A stretch of DNA of 64,000 nucleotides from Winogradskyella arenosi (GCF_003337305.1 NZ_QPJO01000002.1:62001-126000); one strand, 5' to 3'; positions 8,218-17,375 are shown, counted from the first letter of the stretch. Translations and numbers: made by a program. Notes: a model not told the origin generated them from the letters alone.

Positions 8218-10404
8218 ATGTCAACACTTAGATTTCATGCAGTAAAAGCCTCTCTAAAGAGAGAGCCAATAAAGATAAATGAGGAAAAACGACGTTCAGA
8301 AATTTTTGGAGAGAATGTGTTTAATGAGGCGTCTATGCGCCAATATTTAACAAAAACAGCCCTTAATAGTGTGCTTGAAGCCATTGAAAAAGGGACTAAA
8401 ATAGATCGTATTGTAGCAGATCATATTTCAACAGGAATGAAGGAATGGGCTATATCTAAAGGGGCTACACACTATACGCACTGGTTTCAGCCTTTAACAG
8501 GGGCAACGGCCGAAAAACACGACGCTTTTTTTGAAACCATTGGTGATGGTTTAGCAATTGAAAAGTTTGGAGGTAACCAATTGGTACAGCAAGAGCCTGA
8601 TGCGTCTAGTTTTCCTAACGGAGGGATAAGAAATACGTTTGAAGCCAGAGGATATACAGCTTGGGACCCAACGTCGCCGGCCTTTATTTATGATAAAACC
8701 TTGTGTATACCAACAGTCTTTGTTTCTTATACCGGTGAAGCTTTAGATTTTAAAACGCCGTTATTACGAGCCTTGCAAGCTGTAGATAATGCCGCAGTTG
8801 CAGTTTGTAAATATTTTGATAAAAATGTAAAAAAAGTAAATGCTTCTTTGGGCTGGGAGCAAGAGTATTTTTTAATCGATTCTGCTTTGGCGCTTTCGCG
8901 TCCCGATATTCAGCTTACAGGTCGTACGGTTTTTGGACACTCACCAGCAAAAGGGCAGCAGTTAGATGATCATTATTTTGGGTCGATTCCGGCACGAGCG
9001 ATGGCTTATATGCGCGATTTAGAGCATGAGAGTATGTTGTTAGGAATTCCTGTAAAAACACGTCATAATGAGGTTGCGCCTAATCAATTTGAGCTCGCGC
9101 CTATTTTTGAAGAAGCTAATTTGGCGGTAGATCATAATTCCCTTTTAATGGATATTATGCAAAAAATAGCCAAGCGTCATAATTTTACCGTGCTTATGCA
9201 CGAAAAACCATTCGCTGGGGTTAACGGATCCGGGAAACACAACAACTGGAGTCTTAGTACCAATACAGGTGTTAACTTATTGTCGCCAGGCAAAACACCA
9301 ATGAGTAATCTTCAGTTCTTAACCTTTTTTGTGAATACCATAAAAGCAGTTCAGACGCACGAAGAATTAATTAGAGCCGCTATTGCCTCGGCAAGTAACG
9401 ACCATCGCTTAGGAGCAAATGAGGCCCCGCCAGCCATTATTTCTGTATTCATTGGGGCGCAGTTAACTAAGGTTTTAAACGAGTTAGAAACCGTTACCAA
9501 AGGTAAATTATCGCCTAAGGAGAAAACCGATTTAAAATTGAATGTTGTTGGTAAGATACCTGAAATTTTATTAGATAATACAGACCGTAACCGAACCTCT
9601 TCTTTTGCCTTTACAGGAAATAAATTTGAATTTAGAGCTGTGGGGTCTACGGCCAATTGTGCTAAGCCAATGACGGTTTTAAACACCGTCGTAGCGAAAC
9701 AACTTATGGATTTTAAGGAGGAGGTCGATGCGCTAATTGAGGACAAGGGTATGAAGAAAGACGATGCCATTTTTAATGTGCTTCGGGAATATATTAAAAC
9801 ATCGAAAGCAATTCTTTTTGAAGGTAATGGGTATAGTGAAGATTGGGAGAAGGAAGCTAAAAAACGTGGGTTAAGTAATAATAAGACCACGCCGCAAGCC
9901 CTTAAAATTAAGAAGGCAAAATCAACCATCGCCCTTTTTGATAGTTTAGGGGTGATGAATGATGTAGAGTCTATGGCGCGTTATGAAATTGAGTTAGAAG
10001 ATTATATCTATCATATTCAAATTGAAAGTCGTGTGGTTGGAGATCTGGCAAGAAATCATATTATTCCAACGGCTATTAGGTATCAAAATACTTTAATTGA
10101 AAATGTACAAGGTTTAAAAGGTATTTACGGCGATCAATTTAAAACCTATGCTAAAGCTCAGTTAGGACTTATAGAGTTGATCTCAGAACATATTGAAGCC
10201 ATAAATACGGCGGTAACAGATATGACTGAAGCCCGTAAAACGGCTAATAAACATGACGATCTAGAGCAAAAAGCGGAAGATTATTGCGAAACTGTAAAAC
10301 CGCATTTTGATGTTATTAGATACCATTGCGATAAGTTAGAGATTTTAGTTGATGATGAAGTTTGGCCGCTAACCAAGTATAGAGAGCTTTTGTTTACTAA
10401 ATAA
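8218..10404 (+). CDS. glnN: Glutamine synthetase, type III
   Basis: 728 residues, typical of the large GSIII family found in Bacteroidota and cyanobacteria. Recognisable blocks are WFQPLTGATAEKHDAF near residue 86, LGWEQEYFLIDS (glutamate/metal site) near 216, TRHNEVAPNQFELAPIFEEAN near 281, MHEKPFAGVNGSGKHNNWSL near 328 and FEFRAVGSTANCAKPMTVLN near 473. A helical GSIII-specific tail continues to the end. It catalyses the same ATP-dependent amination of glutamate as the neighbouring type II enzyme, as a dodecamer in characterised members. Having both types side by side suggests use under different nitrogen supply. No strong -7 match precedes the ATG; ATAATTTG at 8184-8191 is the closest. Confidence 0.96.
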   Translation: MSTLRFHAVKASLKREPIKINEEKRRSEIFGENVFNEASMRQYLTKTALNSVLEAIEKGTKIDRIVADHISTGMKEWAISKGATHYTHWFQPLTGATAEKHDAFFETIGDGLAIEKFGGNQLVQQEPDASSFPNGGIRNTFEARGYTAWDPTSPAFIYDKTLCIPTVFVSYTGEALDFKTPLLRALQAVDNAAVAVCKYFDKNVKKVNASLGWEQEYFLIDSALALSRPDIQLTGRTVFGHSPAKGQQLDDHYFGSIPARAMAYMRDLEHESMLLGIPVKTRHNEVAPNQFELAPIFEEANLAVDHNSLLMDIMQKIAKRHNFTVLMHEKPFAGVNGSGKHNNWSLSTNTGVNLLSPGKTPMSNLQFLTFFVNTIKAVQTHEELIRAAIASASNDHRLGANEAPPAIISVFIGAQLTKVLNELETVTKGKLSPKEKTDLKLNVVGKIPEILLDNTDRNRTSSFAFTGNKFEFRAVGSTANCAKPMTVLNTVVAKQLMDFKEEVDALIEDKGMKKDDAIFNVLREYIKTSKAILFEGNGYSEDWEKEAKKRGLSNNKTTPQALKIKKAKSTIALFDSLGVMNDVESMARYEIELEDYIYHIQIESRVVGDLARNHIIPTAIRYQNTLIENVQGLKGIYGDQFKTYAKAQLGLIELISEHIEAINTAVTDMTEARKTANKHDDLEQKAEDYCETVKPHFDVIRYHCDKLEILVDDEVWPLTKYRELLFTK

Positions 10405-10574
10405 ACGCCTTTAAAAAAAACAGACAACCGTATTTAGAAAAAATGGAACGATGAAATACGTGTTTATCCATATGTATGGTAATTGCAATTCAGTTGATTT
10501 TACCGTTTGTCGATAAGTTTAATCGAGTTGTCGAAAAAACGCTTGAATGATGCTAAATTGTTGTGTTTCTGCAC

Positions 10575-10603
10575 TTTGTCGATGATTTTGTTTTGTATAT
10601 TTG
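10575..10603 (+). promoter_or_regulatory. Promoter of the small secreted peptide
   Basis: TTTG at 10575-10578 and a perfect TATATTTG at 10596-10603 are 17 bases apart. The predicted start is near 10610, about 21 bases before the ATG. Confidence 0.65.
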
Positions 10604-10630
10604 TAGGGCTATTAATCAATACCCCGTACA

Positions 10631-10774
10631 ATGAAAAAGTTATTACTAAGTTTGGTGATTCTTGCTGGCGCGACCCTAGTGCTATCACAGGATGATTCAA
10701 ATGACTTAGACAACATTGGTGCAGATGAGGTGGTAAGCGTTCAAATGAACTTACCATTAGATCTTAGACACTAA
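10631..10774 (+). CDS. Small secreted peptide of unknown function, 47 aa
   Basis: ATG at 10631 to TAA at 10772-10774. Residues 1-19 form a clean signal peptide (MKKLLLSLVILAGATLVLS, cut before Q20). The mature peptide is only about 28 residues and acidic (QDDSNDLDNIGADEVV, then SVQMNLPLDLRH). The gene has its own consensus promoter and is followed by two hairpins, which argues that it is a true expressed unit. It matches no family I know. Its position next to glnN does not imply a nitrogen role, since it has separate signals. Confidence 0.7.
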   Translation: MKKLLLSLVILAGATLVLSQDDSNDLDNIGADEVVSVQMNLPLDLRH

Positions 10775-10790
10775 GCGACGTTAAAGTGTT

Positions 10791-10852
10791 GCGGTAAACT
10801 TTTACCGCAGATAAAAAAAGATAAAATTCAATATTGAATTTTATCTTTTTTT
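10791..10852 (+). terminator. Double hairpin terminator after the small peptide gene
   Basis: GCGGTAAA/TTTACCGC at 10791-10808 is followed by a perfect 40-base palindrome at 10813-10852 (AAAAAAAGATAAAATTCAAT and its complement) ending in a T run. The second can terminate in both directions. Confidence 0.8.
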
Positions 10853-10987
10853 TTGTGCCCGTTTTAAATGCTTTTCTTCTAAGCGATTTATAGGCTTGCT
10901 TTTAGGATTCTAAAACAACGTTTAAGACGAAAAAAGCAGTTTGAGATAATTCCAACCGAATCTTTCCTTATAATTAAACGCAATCCT

Positions 10988-10995
10988 TATTTTTG
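10988..10995 (+). promoter_or_regulatory. -7 element of purM
   Basis: TATTTTTG matches TAnnTTTG exactly. The predicted start near 11002 gives a leader of about 19 bases. No TTTG box is found at the usual distance. Confidence 0.5.
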
Positions 10996-11020
10996 CAACA
11001 CCAACACAAATAAACCAACA

Positions 11021-12199
11021 ATGAGTAATTCGGTGAGTAAAAGATATGCGCAAAGAGGAGTCTCTGCATCTAAAGAGGACGTTCATAATGCGATAAAGAA
11101 TATTGATAAAGGCTTGTTTCCTAAAGCGTTTTGTAAAATAGTTCCAGATTATTTAACTAATGATTCAGATTACTGCCTTATCATGCATGCTGATGGCGCG
11201 GGGACAAAATCGTCTTTAGCCTACATGTATTGGAAAGAAACAGGTGATCTTTCGGTATGGAAAGGTATTGCTCAAGATGCCTTAATTATGAATATTGACG
11301 ATTTACTTTGTGTCGGAGCAACAGATCATATTATGTTGTCTTCAACAATTGGTAGAAATAAAAACCTTATTCCAGGAGAAGTAATTTCTGCAATTATTAA
11401 TGGTACAGAAGAGTTAATAGAAGATTTAAAATCTTTTGGAGTGACCATTCATTCTACAGGTGGTGAAACGGCAGATGTCGGAGATTTAGTAAGAACTATT
11501 ATTGTAGATTCTACAGTAACGGCACGTCTTAAACGATCGGATGTTATTGATAATGCTAATATCGCTGCAGGTGATGTTATTGTTGGTTTAGAGTCGTTTG
11601 GACAAGCTTCTTACGAAACCGAATATAATGGTGGAATGGGGAGTAATGGATTGACCTCTGCAAGACATGATGTCTTCTCTAAATATTTAGCTGAAAAATA
11701 TCCAGAAAGTTTTGATGCCGCTGTACCAGAAGATTTAGTGTATTCTGGAGGCACTCAACTTACCGATGCTGTTGAAGATGCGCCTATTGACGCCGGAAAA
11801 TTAGTATTATCACCAACACGAACTTACGCGCCTATTATAAAAGCCATTTTAAATACCTATGATAGCACGTCTGTTCATGGTATGGTACACTGTAGTGGTG
11901 GTGCCCAGACCAAGATTCTTCATTTTATTGATGAACTTCATATTATAAAAGATAATATGTTCGAAGTTCCGCCGTTATTTAAACTCATTCAAGAACAATC
12001 GAAAACCGATTGGAAAGAAATGTACCAAGTCTTTAACTGTGGTCATCGTATGGAACTGTACGTTAAGCCTGATGTTGCAGATGCGATTATTGAGATTTCT
12101 AAATCTTTTAATGTTGATGCAAAAATTATAGGTAGAGTTGAAGCTTCTAGCGAAAAGAAGTTAACAATAGAGAGTACTTACGGGACCTTTACTTATTAA
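11021..12199 (+). CDS. purM: Phosphoribosylformylglycinamidine cyclo-ligase (AIR synthase)
   Basis: 392 residues, somewhat longer than the roughly 345 of E. coli PurM, as is usual in Bacteroidota. Motifs: YAQRGVSASKEDV near residue 9, HADGAGTKSSLAY near 56 (substrate loop), DALIMNIDDLLCVGA near 86, and STGGETADVGDLVRT near 145. The second half has VVGLESFGQASYETEYNGGMGSNGLTSAR-type sequence and VHCSGGAQTK. It converts FGAM to aminoimidazole ribonucleotide with ATP in step five of purine synthesis. It is followed after 10 bases by a DUF3078 gene, so the two are probably co-transcribed. purU, which supplies formate to purine synthesis, lies 6 kb away. Confidence 0.93.
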   Translation: MSNSVSKRYAQRGVSASKEDVHNAIKNIDKGLFPKAFCKIVPDYLTNDSDYCLIMHADGAGTKSSLAYMYWKETGDLSVWKGIAQDALIMNIDDLLCVGATDHIMLSSTIGRNKNLIPGEVISAIINGTEELIEDLKSFGVTIHSTGGETADVGDLVRTIIVDSTVTARLKRSDVIDNANIAAGDVIVGLESFGQASYETEYNGGMGSNGLTSARHDVFSKYLAEKYPESFDAAVPEDLVYSGGTQLTDAVEDAPIDAGKLVLSPTRTYAPIIKAILNTYDSTSVHGMVHCSGGAQTKILHFIDELHIIKDNMFEVPPLFKLIQEQSKTDWKEMYQVFNCGHRMELYVKPDVADAIIEISKSFNVDAKIIGRVEASSEKKLTIESTYGTFTY

Positions 12200-12209
12200 T
12201 GTTGTTTAC

Positions 12210-13214
12210 ATGAAAAATTATTCGTGGTTCTTATTTAGTGTATTTGTATTATGTTCTACGTTGCTTTCAGCACAACCTAATTCCTTATTCTTTCAAAAGA
12301 AAAAGGAAGAGCCTATTGCGTTAGGGTGGAAAACAAAGAAAGAAATAGGTCTAAGTTTAAACCAAGTATCCTTTACCAATTGGAATGCCGGGGGATCCAA
12401 TTCTATTTCCGGAATTGTAACGGCAAAGGCAGAAGCGAAGTACAAACAAGAAAAATGGTATTGGAATTCTAATTTTAATATCCGCTACGGATTAAATAAA
12501 CAAGAAGACTATAATGTAAGAAAAACTGAAGATGTTATTGAGGTGATTTCTAATATTGGATTAGAGAAAGATCCACAAAGCAACTGGTTTTATTCGTCTA
12601 AGTTTAGTTTTAATACCCAGTTAGCAAAAGGGTTTAATTACCCAGATAGAGATGAGGCTATTTCCAAATTTTTAGCACCAGGCTATATGTTTTTTGGTGT
12701 AGGTATGGAGTATGGTCGCTTTATTGATCGCTTGTCATTCTACGCTTCACCTTTTACATTAAAAACAACCTTTGTTCTTGATGACGATTTAGCTAATAAA
12801 GGAGCCTTTGGGGTAGATCCGGCTATTTACGATTTAGAAGGAAATATTTTAAGAGAAGGCAAACAGTTCCGTCAAGAATTAGGGATTTTACTGACCAGCC
12901 AATATGAGCAAGATCTTTTTGAAAACATCAATGTCACAAGTCTTTTAAAGCTTTATACCGATTATATCAATAGTTTTGGTAACGTTGATATTGAATGGGA
13001 AGTTAACTTTGATATGAAGGTGAATAGGTATGTAAAAGCGACATTGGGCTCACATCTAAGATATGATGATGATATTAAGGTTGAGGTAGAAACTAATGAA
13101 ATAACAAACGAAGAGCAGGTTATTGTGGGGCCAAAATTACAGTGGAAACAAATATTAGGTGTTGGGGTTGTTGTAGATTTAGATAACCTTATTAAAAGCG
13201 AAGCTTCATCATAA
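12210..13214 (+). CDS. DUF3078 family outer-membrane-like protein
   Basis: 334 residues with a signal peptide at 1-21 (ends TLLSA, cut before Q22). The mature part opens with the family hallmark LSLNQVSFTNWNAGGSNSISG near residues 49-69, then alternating aromatic/polar strands typical of a beta-barrel (WYWNSNFNIRYGLNK, NWFYSSKFSFNTQ). DUF3078 proteins are found in Bacteroidota and have no established function. An outer-membrane location is inferred from strand pattern. The start follows purM by 10 bases, suggesting one transcript. Its last 6 bases overlap the convergent ABC ATPase remnant. Confidence 0.85.
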   Translation: MKNYSWFLFSVFVLCSTLLSAQPNSLFFQKKKEEPIALGWKTKKEIGLSLNQVSFTNWNAGGSNSISGIVTAKAEAKYKQEKWYWNSNFNIRYGLNKQEDYNVRKTEDVIEVISNIGLEKDPQSNWFYSSKFSFNTQLAKGFNYPDRDEAISKFLAPGYMFFGVGMEYGRFIDRLSFYASPFTLKTTFVLDDDLANKGAFGVDPAIYDLEGNILREGKQFRQELGILLTSQYEQDLFENINVTSLLKLYTDYINSFGNVDIEWEVNFDMKVNRYVKATLGSHLRYDDDIKVEVETNEITNEEQVIVGPKLQWKQILGVGVVVDLDNLIKSEASS

Positions 13215-13846
13215 ATATCCGTAGTCTTCAAGTTCTGTGAGCTGGTTGATTAGTTTTGTGGTTCCATTTTTTAGAAGATATAGGGTATCAGAAATATCCA
13301 AAATATGTGAGTATAAGTGATCTGAAATTATAATTATTTTATGCTTTTTCTCTTCTAAAATTAAAGCTTTAATCATTTCAACATAAAGTGGGGCCAAATG
13401 TGAAAAGGGCTCGTCGAGTAGTGTAATTTTACTTTCTGTTTTTAAGCTTAAGTAGACTTCAATAAGTCGTCTTTCTCCACCTGATAATCTCTTAAATCTT
13501 TGTAGGGTTCAAAATTATTAAATAAGGTAACGAATGCTTGCCAATCTACCCGATAAAGTTGAAATGCAAATGCCACCTTCATAGAACTTGGAATAAAGTT
13601 ATACTGAGGCATATACTTGGCAATTTTCAACTTATAGAGCGGTTGTTGTAGCGGTTTGTTATTTAAACGGATAAGCATGTATTTAGGTTTTAAGATACCA
13701 AAAGCAATATCCATAAGACTACTTTTTCCACTTCCGTTTCTCCCTAATAAACCACTAACTTTCCCTGTTTCACCTTTTAAGTAAATCCCATTTAAGACAC
13801 GATGGCTTTTAAAATAAAGTTCTACGTTATCCAATTCAAATATCAA
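13209..13846 (-). pseudogene. ABC transporter ATP-binding protein, split by a frameshift
   Basis: The minus-strand frame from ATG 13846 encodes an ABC ATPase start with Walker A GLLGRNGSGKSSLMD, but runs into TAA at 13448-13450 soon after NFEPYKD. Shifting one frame near 13490-13510 restores RFKRLSGGERRLIEVYLSLK (ABC signature), ITLLDEPFSHLAPLY (Walker B) and KIIIISDHLYSHILDISD (H-loop) through the TGA at 13209-13211. The joined product of about 210 residues is a normal-length small ABC ATPase. Every motif is intact apart from the single shift. This is therefore either a recent mutation, a sequencing error, or programmed frameshifting; the sequence here has no obvious slippery heptamer. The neighbouring membrane protein at 13861-14148 is the likely partner. 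Confidence 0.8.
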
Positions 13847-13860
13847 AATAGCGGTGGGGT

Positions 13861-14148
13861 TTAAACAAATTCGGTGAATAAAGTTAAGAATAAAAATGTT
13901 AGAATCAGGTCTACAATAAAAAGGGTGGAGAAGAGTGTTAGCGAGGAGATTCCTAGATTTTTATACAATGTTAATTTTCGTTTTTCTGAAGTTTCACTAG
14001 TGTAATACCAAGCAAACAGGATTAAGAAGAATTTTATGCAGGTAGCCGGTATAAGTTGTGGTGTAAAAAGGGCAATGAAAATAGTCACAATAAAAGACCA
14101 CGTGGCAAAAGATTTATAAAAGCTGAGGATGGCTAAAAATTTATACAT
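13861..14148 (-). CDS. Small membrane protein, probable partner of the ABC ATPase
   Basis: 95 residues with three hydrophobic segments, at about 18-35 (WSFIVTIFIALF), 36-50 (KFFLILFAWYY) and 68-92 (LTLFSTLFIVDLILTFLFLTLF). A basic loop TSETSEKRKLTLYKN lies between the last two. It lies 14 bases upstream of the ATPase in the same direction, so it is the first gene of a two-gene unit with a consensus -7 element at 14188-14195. ABC ATPase plus tiny membrane protein pairs of this layout recur in flavobacteria, but I cannot name a substrate. Confidence 0.65.
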   Translation of the reverse strand: MYKFLAILSFYKSFATWSFIVTIFIALFTPQLIPATCIKFFLILFAWYYTSETSEKRKLTLYKNLGISSLTLFSTLFIVDLILTFLFLTLFTEFV

Positions 14149-14187
14149 AACATTTCTTAAACGTAATTTTTTAGTGATTTATTCTTT

Positions 14188-14195
14188 CAAAGTTA
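14188..14195 (-). promoter_or_regulatory. -7 element of the membrane protein / ABC ATPase pair
   Basis: The minus strand reads TAACTTTG, an exact TAnnTTTG. The predicted start near 14181 leaves a 33-base leader before the ATG at 14148. Confidence 0.5.
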
Positions 14196-14237
14196 AAATG
14201 TACTGAAAACCAAGGTTTCAAAATCCATAATTTATCG

Positions 14238-14245
14238 TATTTTTG
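14238..14245 (+). promoter_or_regulatory. -7 element of prfA
   Basis: TATTTTTG is an exact match, with TTTC 18 bases upstream as a weak -33. The predicted start near 14252 leaves a 15-base leader. It is divergent from the -7 element at 14188-14195. Confidence 0.55.
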
Positions 14246-14266
14246 AACGATAATTTTTGAAGAGAG

Positions 14267-15343
14267 ATGTTAGAGAAAATCCAGATTATAAAACAACGGT
14301 TTGATGAGGTGAATGACCTTATTATTCAACCCGATATTATATCAGATCAGCAGCGTTATACCAAGCTGATGAAAGAATACAAAGACCTTAAGCTTATCGT
14401 AGACAAAGGTGCCATTTACAGTGAAGCCTTAGAAAATGTATCTGAAGCAGAAGAAATTATTGCAGATGGTTCTGATGCCGAAATGGTTGAAATGGCAAAA
14501 ATGCAACTTGAAGAGTCTAAGGAAACTATTGAAAAGCTAGAAGAAGAGATTCGTTTTATGCTGATTCCTAAAGATCCAGACGATGCTAAGAATGTTGTAG
14601 TAGAGGTGAGAGCCGGTACCGGGGGAGACGAAGCTAGTATTTTTGCGGGTGATTTATACCGTATGTATACCAAATACTGTAGCGACAAAGGCTGGAAAGT
14701 TGATGTTGTAAGTCAGAGTGACGGAACTTCTGGTGGATTTAAAGAAATTATTTTTGAAGTCTCAGGAGAAGATGTTTACGGAACCTTAAAGTTTGAAGCC
14801 GGTGTGCACCGTGTACAACGTGTGCCACAAACAGAAACTCAAGGGCGTGTGCATACTAGTGCAGCAACCGTAATGGTATTGCCAGAAGCCGAGGAGTTTG
14901 ACTATGAATTAGACATGACAGAAGTGCGTATAGAACGTACTACATCTACAGGTCCTGGAGGACAATCCGTAAATACCACGTATTCTGCCATTAAACTACA
15001 CCACGAACCTACGGGAATGATTGTAAGTTGTCAGGATCAGAAATCATCACATAAAAACTTAGAAAAAGCCATCAAAGTATTACGTTCGCGTTTATACGAT
15101 TTAGAATTAGCAAAACAACAAGCTGCCGATTCAGAGAAACGTAAGAGTATGGTGAGTTCTGGTGATAGATCTGCAAAAATTAGAACCTATAATTATCCGC
15201 AAGGCCGAGTTACAGACCATAGAATTGGTTTAACCCTTTACGATTTATCTAATATCATAAACGGTGATATCCAAAAAATAATAGACGAATTAATGTTAGC
15301 TGAAAATACAGAGTTATTAAAGGCTAACGATGATACCATTTAA
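14267..15343 (+). CDS. prfA: Peptide chain release factor 1
   Basis: 358 residues, the standard RF1 length. The coiled N-terminal domain is followed by [21 protein letters not shown] near 115, the recognition domain [31 protein letters not shown] near 179-209, and the peptidyl-hydrolase GGQ loop ([12 protein letters not shown]) at residues 231-233. It recognises UAA and UAG in the A site and releases the finished chain. A terminator follows directly after the stop codon. The residue after GGQ is Ser where many RF1 proteins have His; the catalytic Gln is intact. Confidence 0.96.
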   Translation: MLEKIQIIKQRFDEVNDLIIQPDIISDQQRYTKLMKEYKDLKLIVDKGAIYSEALENVSEAEEIIADGSDAEMVEMAKMQLEESKETIEKLEEEIRFMLIPKDPDDAKNVVVEVRAGTGGDEASIFAGDLYRMYTKYCSDKGWKVDVVSQSDGTSGGFKEIIFEVSGEDVYGTLKFEAGVHRVQRVPQTETQGRVHTSAATVMVLPEAEEFDYELDMTEVRIERTTSTGPGGQSVNTTYSAIKLHHEPTGMIVSCQDQKSSHKNLEKAIKVLRSRLYDLELAKQQAADSEKRKSMVSSGDRSAKIRTYNYPQGRVTDHRIGLTLYDLSNIINGDIQKIIDELMLAENTELLKANDDTI

Positions 15344-15346
15344 ATT

Positions 15347-15372
15347 GAAGCCTCTTTTTTAGAGGCTTTTTT
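15347..15372 (+). terminator. Intrinsic terminator between prfA and pyrF
   Basis: AAGCCTCT and AGAGGCTT form an 8-bp stem followed by a T run, starting 4 bases after the prfA stop. It separates prfA from pyrF, whose ATG is only 7 bases downstream, so any read-through would feed pyrF. Confidence 0.75.
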
Positions 15373-15378
15373 TATACT

Positions 15379-16194
15379 ATGACAACACAACAACTAGTAG
15401 AGCAAATCCATAAAAAACAGTCTTTTCTTTGTATTGGACTCGATGTCGATTTAAATAAAATCCCAAAACATTTATTAGAGGAAGAAGATCCTATTTTCGC
15501 CTTTAATAAAGCTATCATTGATGCTACACACCATTTATGTGTGGCCTATAAACCTAACACGGCTTTTTATGAGGCTTATGGAATAAAGGGATGGGAAGCT
15601 TTAGAGAAAACGATTAATTACCTAAACGAAGAGCATCCGGAGATCTATACCATTGCAGATGCTAAACGTGGCGATATAGGAAACACTAGTACCATGTATG
15701 CTAAAGCTTTTTTTGAAGATTTAGGCTTTGATAGTGTCACCATTGCGCCTTATATGGGGAAAGATTCTGTAGAGCCCTTTTTAGCTTTTAAAGATAAGCA
15801 TACCATTTTATTAGCCTTAACCTCTAACCGAGGGGCTTTTGATTTTCAGACCAAGCATGTTGATGGAGTAGAATTGTATAAGCAAGTTCTAGAGACCTCT
15901 AAATCATGGGAGAATTCTGAAAATTTAATGTACGTTGTTGGAGCTACTAAAGCCGAGTATTTAGCCGATATCAGAAAAATTATTCCTAAAGCCTTTTTAT
16001 TAGTGCCTGGAGTAGGAGCTCAAGGTGGTAACCTTCAAGAGGTGTGTAAATACGGAATTACAGATACGGTAGGTTTACTTATTAATTCTTCAAGAGGTAT
16101 TATTTATGCGTCTCAAGATGTTAATTTTGCAAGTGCTGCCGCTCAAAAGGCAGAGGAACTTCAAAAGCAAATGCAAGCCGAATTGACACGTTAA
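15379..16194 (+). CDS. pyrF: Orotidine 5'-phosphate decarboxylase
   Basis: 271 residues, the longer type-2 class. The active-site block is [19 protein letters not shown] with catalytic Lys96 and the paired Asp residues. Also visible are [15 protein letters not shown] near 18, [12 protein letters not shown] near 57 and the phosphate-binding [15 protein letters not shown] plus [12 protein letters not shown] near the end. It converts OMP to UMP, the last step of pyrimidine synthesis. Its ATG lies 7 bases after the prfA terminator and I see no promoter of its own, so it may depend on read-through. No other pyr genes are near. Confidence 0.95.
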   Translation: MTTQQLVEQIHKKQSFLCIGLDVDLNKIPKHLLEEEDPIFAFNKAIIDATHHLCVAYKPNTAFYEAYGIKGWEALEKTINYLNEEHPEIYTIADAKRGDIGNTSTMYAKAFFEDLGFDSVTIAPYMGKDSVEPFLAFKDKHTILLALTSNRGAFDFQTKHVDGVELYKQVLETSKSWENSENLMYVVGATKAEYLADIRKIIPKAFLLVPGVGAQGGNLQEVCKYGITDTVGLLINSSRGIIYASQDVNFASAAAQKAEELQKQMQAELTR

Positions 16195-16227
16195 TTCAGC
16201 CTTTAGTGTTGTGTTAAACCTAAGTTT

Positions 16228-17007
16228 ATGACCTATAAAGATCAGCTGCAAAGAACAATTCAACTAGAGTCTACACCTAGACGGATTGTTTCTTTGGTGC
16301 CGTCTCAAACGGAATTATTAGTAGACTTAGGTTTAGAAGCGCGCCTTGTAGGGGTGACTAAATTTTGTGTGCATCCTAAGCACCTTTGTATCTCAAAACC
16401 TGTGGTTGGCGGCACTAAACGGGTGCATTTCGATAAAATAAAAGCGCTCAATCCTGATATTATTCTTTGTAATAAGGAAGAAAATACCAAGGAGATGATT
16501 GTAGAGCTCGAGGCTATTGCGCCGGTTCATATTAGTGAGATATATAATTTAGAAGATACCTTTTCGCTAATTACCATGTATGGCGAGCTTTTTTCGGTAG
16601 CAGCTTCTGCTGAAGATTTAATAGCAGATATTCAAGTGGAACGTAAGGCCTTTCAACTGCAATATCAATTTAAAGATCAACCAAAAGCCACTTATTTTAT
16701 TTGGAAAAAACCTTGGATGGTGGCAGCTTCAGATAATTTTATTGATGTTATGCTCAATGAGGCTGGTTTTAGTAACGCGTTTAAGCATGAAGGGCGTTAT
16801 CCGGAGATTGACTTGGAGCACCCGGCTTTACAGGCAGCAGATGTGATATTCCTCTCTAGTGAGCCCTTTCCTTTTAAAGCGAGCGATGTAGAAGCGTTTC
16901 AATTAAAATTTCCGGAGAAATCCGTAAAAATTGTTGATGGCGAAATGTTTTCTTGGTATGGAAGTCGCCTTTTAAAAGCCTATACTTATTTTAAAAGTCT
17001 TCATTAA
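16228..17007 (+). CDS. BtuF-like periplasmic-binding-fold protein, no signal peptide
   Basis: 259 residues with the helical-backbone metal-receptor fold: RRIVSLVPSQTELLVDLGLEARLVGVTKFCVHP near 18-50, KIKALNPDIILCNKEEN near 70, FIWKKPWMVAASDNFIDVMLNEAGFSNAF near 150, and EIDLEHPALQAADVIFLSSEPFPFK near 190. This is the pattern of B12 and iron-chelate binding proteins (peripla_BP_2). There is no N-terminal hydrophobic signal, so it may be cytosolic or exported in another way. It follows pyrF by 33 bases with no terminator between. Proteins of this short form are often labelled cobalamin-binding in flavobacteria, but the ligand is not evident here. The B12-dependent mutase at 19309 is a possible functional link only by proximity. 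Confidence 0.75.
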   Translation: MTYKDQLQRTIQLESTPRRIVSLVPSQTELLVDLGLEARLVGVTKFCVHPKHLCISKPVVGGTKRVHFDKIKALNPDIILCNKEENTKEMIVELEAIAPVHISEIYNLEDTFSLITMYGELFSVAASAEDLIADIQVERKAFQLQYQFKDQPKATYFIWKKPWMVAASDNFIDVMLNEAGFSNAFKHEGRYPEIDLEHPALQAADVIFLSSEPFPFKASDVEAFQLKFPEKSVKIVDGEMFSWYGSRLLKAYTYFKSLH

Positions 17008-17015
17008 AAGGCATA

Positions 17016-17050
17016 AAAAAAGTCGATACCTAACTATAATACCGACTTTA
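17016..17050 (+). terminator. Possible terminator after the BtuF-like gene
   Basis: AAAGTCGATACC and ATACCGACTTTA can pair imperfectly nine bases past the stop. The stem has a bulge and the T tail is weak, so this is a tentative call. Confidence 0.35.
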
Positions 17051-17177
17051 CTCTAAACTAACTGAATCAAGACTTAACTAATCTCAAACTTTTGCTTTGC
17101 AAAGATGCTAACTTTATACCTTGTAGAGGTTACGACAATGTTAGCTAATGATTAAATGTAGCTTAATACCTAAGTCG

Positions 17178-17375
17178 TCATGACAAAAGGGATCTGCGGT
17201 CTCTAACCACAAATTCTAACTTATTAATTTTGTGAAGTACTTTTGTGGCTTTGTATTCTGAAAAGTCACTCAAAGCATGATCGCTTTGCCTAAAATTGTA
17301 TGCGTCCTCAATAAGTTGCCGGTACTTTTTTTTAAGCTTGGATCTTTTTTTTAGAAGTCGGTTTGAATAGTTCAC
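17178..17375 (-). CDS. Small charged helical protein, 65 aa
   Basis: 65 residues with a lysine-rich start (MNYSNRLLKKRSKLKKKYRQ) and a predicted helical hairpin (LIEDAYNFRQSDHALSDF, then KATKVLHKINKLEFVV). It has no signal peptide or cysteines. The spacing of the second half resembles the short Lacal_2735-type proteins of flavobacteria, in which a Tyr-Lys-Leu helix is followed by a Ser-Asp turn and an Ile-Leu helix. I offer that only as a possibility. The function is unknown. Confidence 0.55.
   Translation of the reverse strand: MNYSNRLLKKRSKLKKKYRQLIEDAYNFRQSDHALSDFSEYKATKVLHKINKLEFVVRDRRSLLS

Noticed and set aside
9351..9929. 192-codon minus-strand frame inside glnN
   Set aside because: It overlaps a conserved GSIII region entirely and has no recognisable family, promoter or start signal.
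10500..10757. Frames of 85 codons (minus) and 62 codons (plus, 10507-10695) around the small peptide gene
   Set aside because: Both overlap the peptide gene and its consensus promoter in other frames. The 47-codon frame with a clean signal peptide explains the region better.
13490..13510. Programmed ribosomal frameshift site in the ABC ATPase
   Set aside because: No X-XXY-YYZ slippery heptamer or strong downstream fold is visible; mutation or sequencing error is simpler.
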